Below are positions 58,212-64,000 of a stretch of DNA of 64,000 bases, piece after piece (positions within the stretch are counted from its first letter, which is position 1; each line of letters opens with the position of its first letter). The translations under genes were made by a program, and so were the position numbers. The notes under the pieces are model-generated. The model did no database searches. It saw nothing but the letters and a program-made list of their open reading frames with translations, and was not told where the DNA came from. Source of the DNA: Symbiodinium kawagutii (lineage: Eukaryota > Sar > Dinophyceae > Suessiales > Symbiodiniaceae). The DNA lies in NCBI GenBank assembly GCA_009767595.1, contig VSDK01011733.1, positions 368,776-432,775 of the forward strand. The letters run 5' to 3'.

Positions 58212-58338
58212 GGTGACCGTCGCCAGGTGGCTGAGTGGACCTGTACCAAATCGCTGGGAGACCTCCGCACCAAGCTGCACGACTTCGTCAAGAAGGACCG
58301 CTGGGACGCCGTGGGACGACGTGACGCCGCCGCGGCTA
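58212..58338 (+). CDS. Candidate exon, unknown protein
   Basis: After CACCCAG: GDRRQVAEWTCTKSLGDLRT, KLHDFVKKDRWDAVGRRDAA, then a GT at 58339. The charged helical sequence and very high GC3 make coding likely. No family firmly recognised. Confidence 0.55.
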
Positions 58339-58339
58339 G

Positions 58340-59520
58340 TGATGCATGGCTGATCCATAGGTCATTGATTTGGAGGGTGAGTTTTGATTGATTTATATCA
58401 TGCTAAGTTAGGCGATTGATTTTGAGATCGTGAGTTGATTGACTTATATTGATTTATATCATGGTAAGTTAGTTGATTGATTTTGATCATAGTATTTTAG
58501 TTGATAGTTTTAAGTTGATCATGGTAATTTAGTTCAAGGGGAGATGTATATTGAACCATCGGCTTGTGGTTCGGAAGGGGCCATGAGCGGCTGGCCAGGC
58601 GTATCCCCATAGCCGCTATTGAAAGGTAGTGCGTGGAGCTGCCAGGAGCTACCAGGAGGGCAAGCGAATGGTAGCCATGGTGATTGATTCACCGGGTTGG
58701 TGTAGGGGAAATCGGCCTGGGAAACCCCTGATGGAGTTTCGTTTCATCAGCTATATGTCAGAATGGACTTTCACAGTATAATTTTGATCAATCATGCACT
58801 GATTGCGTAGCAATAGGTCAGTACAACAAGACTTATTCAGTGTCAATAGTAGTCAATCACATTAATCATGTTTGTACCCTACTGGACACTGGGAGCGTGT
58901 AACTTGGCCAATAGGAAACTGATCCCCCGACCCCCTGGGAAGGTCTATATTAGCTTTGAGGAGGGCAGTTGGGATTGAACTAACTGAGACTTGTGCGGGC
59001 AATCTGCTGAGCTGACGAGCAGTGCAAGTTGTACGCCAAGTGTATTGAATGAAGTTGCCGAGTCAACCATCATGGCAACTACATGAAGCATCCCGAGAGA
59101 AATGATGATGGTTGTGGTGCTTATGGCGGCAATGATTCTTGTATAACTATATTTCATCGTACAAAATCTTAAAATGATGTAAACACATCATGTTTATTTA
59201 TATGCTTATCCGTACGCATATGTTTCAAGACTGTTCTTCTTTCCATGTGCCTGCGGCATTTTCTGATACCCACTAGTGACTAGTTGACAGTCACATGAAC
59301 CACGCCATGCTTTGTTTGCTTGATTATGTTGGGACTGGACATCTCACACCCGTTCTCTCCCTAGTTGTTCAACAGTTGATGCCTCTCGAAGCGGCACCCC
59401 TTTTCAACCACAATGAATATCGATGAATACCAATGTATTTACCGTCATTGACAAATCAGTGTAGCTGTTAACTTGGCCTCAGCCAGTAATGGATACATTT
59501 TGAAATCTCTACTCTTTGTC
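58340..59520. other. Mostly non-coding stretch
   Basis: TTGATTGA-rich words; one introner-like repeat copy (58596-58665); no gene supported. Confidence 0.4.
58596..58665 (+). repeat. Introner-like dispersed repeat, copy
   Basis: GCCAG|GCGTATCCCCATAGCC, TTGAAAGGTAGTGCGTGG and GCCAGGAGCTACCAGGAGGG. Confidence 0.58.
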
Positions 59521-59524
59521 CTTA

Positions 59525-59700
59525 GCTTGGAGGAGATGGGGAACGACTACAAACTACATTTTCAGGCTGGGCCTGCTGGCAGGTATACAGAAGCGGGCGC
59601 CCCTCCAGAAGTCCCGCAGAGTGGTGCCACCCAATCAGATGTGTTAGCCATGAAGCGGCTATTCAACAGCCAGTTATGTGACATCTATCATTCAGCCTGA
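59525..59700 (+). CDS. Candidate terminal exon, unknown protein
   Basis: After GTCCTTAG: LEEMGNDYKLHFQAGPAGRY, TEAGAPPEVPQSGATQSDVL, AMKRLFNSQLCDIYHSA and TGA. An internal CAG|GTATAC could shorten it. Confidence 0.38.
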
Positions 59701-59714
59701 GGCACACACACATG

Positions 59715-59822
59715 CTTGTGGGTCAATACCTCTGGTGAACATCCCCAAGATGGCCAGACTAATTAGTGTTCGTTGGGATGTTCACCTACCCCTTTCTTGG
59801 ATGGATCATGTTGACCCACAGC
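59715..59822. mobile_element. MITE-like family B copy, diverged
   Basis: GCTTGTGGGTCAATACC and ATGTTGACCCACAGCC with a different inner palindrome (GTGAACATCCCCAA / TTGGGATGTTCAC). Confidence 0.7.
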
Positions 59823-60066
59823 CACACACTGTGGAGTCTTTCTCTCGCTCCCCCTGGTTTTATTACATAGAACACATTAAACATGAATAAGTATATAGTT
59901 GTTTATACATCTACATGCACTTATACACATATCGGTGTAGACCTTTGCCATGTCTTGAAGTCACACCTGTGCAGCCTCACTGGACCATCGCCCAGCCAGT
60001 TGTCATTTTGGCGGAGCAGTGCATCCAACATGGAAATGACAAAATGACAAAACGCTGAAACAGAAT

Positions 60067-60156
60067 CTACAAGGTGGGCCCCTTAGTTAGGTAGGCATCA
60101 CATGGTATCACATGGTATCACCCATTTTAGAACTGCTGGGGCCCGACCTTGTAGTG
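60067..60156. mobile_element. MITE-like family E copy, short
   Basis: Ends CTACAAGGTGGGCCCC / GGGGCCCGACCTTGTAG around about 55 bases. Confidence 0.8.
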
Positions 60157-60159
60157 GAT

Positions 60160-61240
60160 TGAAATTGGAACTGGTGTGACGATGGTGATGATATAAACGA
60201 ATTGTAGCTTTGAAATTTCCAGATTTCTTCCGTGTTGATTTGGCAAGGGCTTCAGGTCCAGAAGAGTCCAGTCATTTGAGGCAAGGGAGGGTAATGATCA
60301 AAATATAAAAGAACAGCGGGGAATCTGATGTTGGCAGAGCTGCTGTTCGTGGTAGCATGATTTTCATTTGAACGGCCCAAGAGATCTAAGAGCTAATCTC
60401 CAGCCCGGGATCTTACCTTTTTGATAATTCACCCAATGTTCACCCGCAACCAATGACTTCGATGCGTACCAATTGGTTACCAAGCTACTGGCAGTAGGAT
60501 GATCATCCAAGTAATCATCAACTGAGGTAACAGCCATCCACAAATGCTAGCAACCGTCATTAATTAGCCATGATGTAAATAGCTGGTCATTCTTACGCTC
60601 ACTAGTTTTGGGTTATCATTCTCCATCACTCGGCCACCATTAGCAATACAATGGCCTTTTTCGTTGCTTCTTAGACATCGTCCACTGAATCATCATCAAC
60701 CATAAACCGCCATTTGCTGAATCATAAGCTCATTCACTATCAGTTAGCTGTCAGTAGCATAAACCATCTTGTTCCAACCATCGACAAGAATCACATATCC
60801 CAAACTCATCAACTAATATCAATATTGATGATTGCATGACTGTATTGTTATTGTTTTTTATTACTAATCAATATTCATATGAATACCCATTGAAGATTAT
60901 CAACATTATATCTTGATTAGAACAGTTCGCACCTTACAGAAATGACCATTGTAACTACATTATGAACTCAATATCCATTGAAACCACATTACAATACCTA
61001 CATTTCCACTAATAACCCATTTCAATTTCAAATCGCAAACCCAGTATAACATGGTTTCCATTTCCATGTATCATCCACTGAATCATCATCAACCATAAAT
61101 CACCAGTATAAATGCATAATGGTTTCCACTACAAATCCATCATAAAATCCATGGTTTCCATTATAAATCGACCATAAATCGCCAGTATAACATGGTTTCC
61201 ATGATAAATCAACCATATAAATCCCATGCTTCCCCCTATT
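60160..61240. other. Non-coding stretch
   Basis: AT-rich; repeated ACCATTAGCAATAC and TGGTTTCCATTATAAATC words. No gene. Confidence 0.45.
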
Positions 61241-61242
61241 AA

Positions 61243-61335
61243 AACATGACCGCACCCCCATCCCGGGCTCAGGAGACGCGCTTCGCGCATCATGGCGGCC
61301 TTCCTGGGACCACGAAGAGGCGGTGCCGTTCTCGG
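61243..61335 (+). CDS. Candidate coding island, unknown protein
   Basis: GC-rich: frame TPIPGSGDALRASWRPSWDH then EEAVPFSDAMVPR and TGA, in AT-rich flanks. A second plus frame and the minus strand are also open. Confidence 0.33.
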
Positions 61336-61399
61336 ATGCGATGGTCCCCCGATGAGGGTTTGCCACCGGGCATAATGGGAAGCTTGGATGAAGGCAAAA

Positions 61400-62400
61400 C
61401 CCGGGGTTTATAGTGGTGTTATAGTGGTTAATAAAGGTGTATAGTGGTTAATAAGGGTTTACAGTGGTATTGTAGTGGTTAGAGGGCAGATTCCCTGTTA
61501 TAGTCCATGATGTCAAATGGTTCTTTTATAGTGGCTAAGATGGGTTTATAGTGGTTTATAGTGGTTTATAAGGGTTTATGATGCTTACTAGTGGTTATAA
61601 GCATGGTCAAAAGGGGATAGTAACAAGAATGGTGAGTTCCATTGGCTTAAAGTGGTTAAATGTGGTTAGTAAGGGTTCTAAGGTCACATTAATCCGTAAA
61701 TGGTTTATACGGCTTAAATGTGGTTCATTCACACCTTAAAACCAATGGTCTGTAGTGTTTAAATGTGGTTAACGATTGGTTTAAGGGGGTAAAAACCAAG
61801 GATAACGATTAACCATAGGGTTCGGAGGATACCATTTTAATGGAAAGCAGTTTGCTTTTGGGGGATACTTCCCTATTACAATGATGAATGATGGTTGATG
61901 ATGGTTGGTGACGGTCGATGATGGTTGGTGATGGTTGGTGATGATCCATATTAGTAAATCACCCCCAACTTTTTGTTCGTACCATAAAGTAGCTGGCGAC
62001 TTTCTTTTCGGATCAATTAATATCGATCCCTCATAAAAGATAACCAATGCAGAACGGCTATTATCAACATCATGGATCATGAGTACGGCTGCTTCTCGAC
62101 GATTAACAGCGCACACGCACATGTATGCTTATATATTAAATATGTACCAACTGTTCTTCCAAAATCCACAAGCTGAGCATTTCTAGAACAACGAAACATC
62201 TAAACGACGCACGGTCATAGCTTGCTTGGCAGAGACGTGTGGCCGCATCAGGGTGCAGAAGTATCGGTGCCATCAACAATTCGTTTCTGACACGATCTAT
62301 TAAGGACCAATCCTTAAGCACTTAACAATCCTTTATTGATTAATTAACAACCAGTTAATGCCAACCTTTCTTGATTGTTCTGGAGATGGATCACTTAAAT
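61400..62400. other. Non-coding stretch
   Basis: GTGGTTAATAAGGGTTTATAG-type words then GATGGTTGGTGATGG repeats; no gene. Confidence 0.45.
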
Positions 62401-62408
62401 TCACTTAG

Positions 62409-62629
62409 GTACTTGGACGATTCTTGATGCTTCCGCTGATGCTCGTGATTCCTTTGTCAAAGGGGTCGGCTGCACTGAGCCAAGCACCACCGAGATCGGT
62501 CGGCTAGCCAGGCTTGATGCATGGTTTAAAACCCTCGCAGGCGTGGCCAATGAAGGTGCGGGGCGGCGCAGTGCGAACATCACAATGGCGCTTGAGATTT
62601 CACCAACCAGTTCTCAGCATTTGCAATGA
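62409..62629 (+). CDS. Candidate terminal exon, unknown protein
   Basis: After TCACTTAG, 73 codons to TGA: TWTILDASADARDSFVKGVG, CTEPSTTEIGRLARLDAWFK, TLAGVANEGAGRRSANITMA. One of the best coding-like islands in the window; no family recognised. The TGA lies immediately before a family B MITE. Confidence 0.55.
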
Positions 62630-62632
62630 AAT

Positions 62633-62748
62633 GGCTATGGGTCAATATTAACCAATCGACAATGGGGGATAATCAGCAACAAAACTTTACGGAAAACAAT
62701 GGTTAATGATAGGGGAACCAGGGGTACAGGGTTTTGACCCACTGCCAA
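62633..62748. mobile_element. MITE-like family B copy
   Basis: Ends GGCTATGGGTCAATATT and GTTTTGACCCACTGCC, flanked on both sides by AAAT (4-bp target duplication). Confidence 0.88.
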
Positions 62749-62792
62749 ATGATGGTAAATAGTTTGGCTGTTGCTGGGGAGGGAGCTAAGGA

Positions 62793-62842
62793 GCGTATCC
62801 CCATACACTTCTAATGGGGGAGCGAAGGAGCTACCAGGGGTG
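62793..62842 (+). repeat. Introner-like dispersed repeat, copy
   Basis: GAGCGTATCCCCATACAC, TAATGGGGGAGCGAAGG and AGCTACCAGGGGTGG. Confidence 0.58.
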
Positions 62843-62844
62843 GT

Positions 62845-63745
62845 GTAACCAAATGGCAGCAGTGGTAAATCATTGGGATGATCAACAACTGTGGCGGATG
62901 ATGGCTAGCAATGGTAGATCCATATGGTTAGTGATTGTAAACAATGGTGAATGCTGGGGCATAATAGCCAGTTGTAGTGGTTGATGTCATTCCATCACCT
63001 GAATTATGGGTGGACTGTTGAATTTTGATGACTTCGTGGATGGATGCACCGAGGTTGTTTTCATATAAATTCTACATGTGCATCTTTTTTTTACTGCATC
63101 ATCTTGCATGATTTAGTCCCAGGCATGATTCAGACCTTTTCCCACCCACATTTTTGCACAGTTACAGCAGTGGGACTTTTACACTCCCTTCAAATTATAG
63201 TAAGTATAGCATGTGTATTCAGTGCGTTGGTGCTGTTAGATCCGAAATTCATAACCCTATTTTCGATCTAAAGCACCAGCTAGCAGGTAAATTGGTAGGG
63301 GTGATTCTGAACAAAAAGACCTACCATTCACAACGATCATCAACCACTATTCTTGGTGTTCTCCCCTAGTGACCAGTGTTAACCATCATCAACCATATGA
63401 ATCTAACATTGCTAGTCATCATCAGTCATTGTTGTTGATCATCCCTATTATCAACCAACATTGGCCCTTACAAACCACCGTTGAGATGGATCATTATCCG
63501 CTTTTATCCATTATTTTCGCTTTGATATTGTGGGTTATTATCAAGTATATTCACCCTTATTATTTCGTGATTTCCCGTTGTTCAACCATCATTAACCATT
63601 TGGATCATGGCCATGTTGTTATTGATTTGTACTTTTTACAGTAACCCCTGGTATTAACTCTCATCTGCCATTTTTACCCACCATTGTAAACAGCTAGTTG
63701 GAAGTAGCAGAAGAAACGAAATCTGGCCACAACTAAGCACGATAT
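62845..63745. other. No supported gene
   Basis: Background words; chance ORFs at 63044-63271 and 63369-63644 lack coding bias. Confidence 0.4.
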
Positions 63746-63748
63746 TCC

Positions 63749-63855
63749 CTGGTGGGTGGTTTCAAACATTTTTGGTTTTCGCCAATGTATTCACAATTGG
63801 TTGGTTGGTTGGTTGGTTGGTTGGTTGGTTGGTTGGTTGGTTGGTTGGTTGGTTG
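63749..63855. mobile_element. MITE-like family D left end with (TTGG)n expansion
   Basis: CTGGTGGGTGGTTTCAAAC, then ACAATTGGTTGG, as in the family D core. From about 63798 to 63855 the TTGG unit is expanded to some 14 copies and the right arm is missing. Confidence 0.65.
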
Positions 63856-63869
63856 TGCGAAACATACAG

Positions 63870-63984
63870 CACTTTTGCCCTGCGCGTACTCCGTACTTAC
63901 TTTGCCTCTGTGCTACTTGCACTTTGGCTCAAGTGCCTGGAGACAAAAGACTTTGCCAGTTACTTCGGTGTGGCACGGTCTTAG
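63870..63984 (+). CDS. Candidate terminal exon with hydrophobic helix
   Basis: After [43 protein letters not shown] and TAG. Could be an artefact, since the TAG also forms an acceptor-like TCTTAG|G. Confidence 0.35.
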
Positions 63985-64000
63985 GTTGTTAGTACTTTAG

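Noticed and set aside
63752..64000. ORFs with repeated VGWL
   Set aside because: TTGG microsatellite; only the part after 63870 is considered.
1..64000. CRISPR array, rRNA, tRNA or dinoflagellate spliced-leader relic
   Set aside because: No regularly spaced repeats with unique spacers, no tRNA B-box with a matching cloverleaf, no rRNA core, and no CCGTAGCCATTTTGGCTCAAG match found by eye on either strand.

Overview
The window looks like nuclear DNA of a dinoflagellate, probably Symbiodiniaceae-like. Four things point there: tyrosine-recombinase retroelements that carry cytosine methyltransferase domains, a charged lysine-rich Gag, GC3-rich coding islands of only 60-210 bp bounded by AG|G and GT/GC splice signals, and vast gene-poor sequence built from degenerate ATGGTTGA/TCAACCAT words and short foldback elements. 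Assignment below the phylum is inference.

Two nearly complete retrotransposons dominate. Element 1 (1970-9893) and element 2 (35844-43838) both have split direct repeats in the order A1-ORFs-B1-A2-B2, as in Ngaro/PAT-type DIRS-order elements, and both encode reverse transcriptase, RNase H and a tyrosine recombinase with no DDE integrase. Each also carries a DNA cytosine methyltransferase-like domain, but in a different place. In element 1 a divergent one sits between RNase H and recombinase in a single 1823-residue frame. In element 2 a canonical GPPCQ-type enzyme is inserted inside the RNase H domain, between its first catalytic Asp and the Glu, and the recombinase is a separate overlapping frame. 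In both, Pol lies in the -1 frame relative to Gag, with a slippery heptamer and hairpin near the end of gag. Upstream ORFs are coupled by overlapping or abutting stop/start codons. The repeats allow the empty target sites to be read off: an ATGA core for element 1 and a TA microsatellite for element 2.

The rest (1-1969, 9894-35843, 43839-64000) is intron-like or intergenic. It holds a U6 snRNA gene or close copy (about 52719-52822), an intronless F-box-like ORF (31273-32178), and about 40 candidate short exons on both strands. Among these are an EF-hand exon and a membrane exon on the minus strand near 14.3-15.1 kb, and a plus-strand set at 17.6-21.0 kb resembling an ion-channel pore and S6 region. 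Exon calls rest on open frame, codon composition and splice signals only. They cannot be joined into full genes here, and the mixed strands mean some assignments may be wrong.

Between these lie at least seven families of roughly 90-145 bp inverted-repeat (MITE-like) elements, two of them with 4-bp target duplications. A further dispersed repeat begins at the 5' splice site of three candidate exons, as an intron-creating element would. Microsatellites are frequent, and there is one 176-bp assembly gap (23993-24168).
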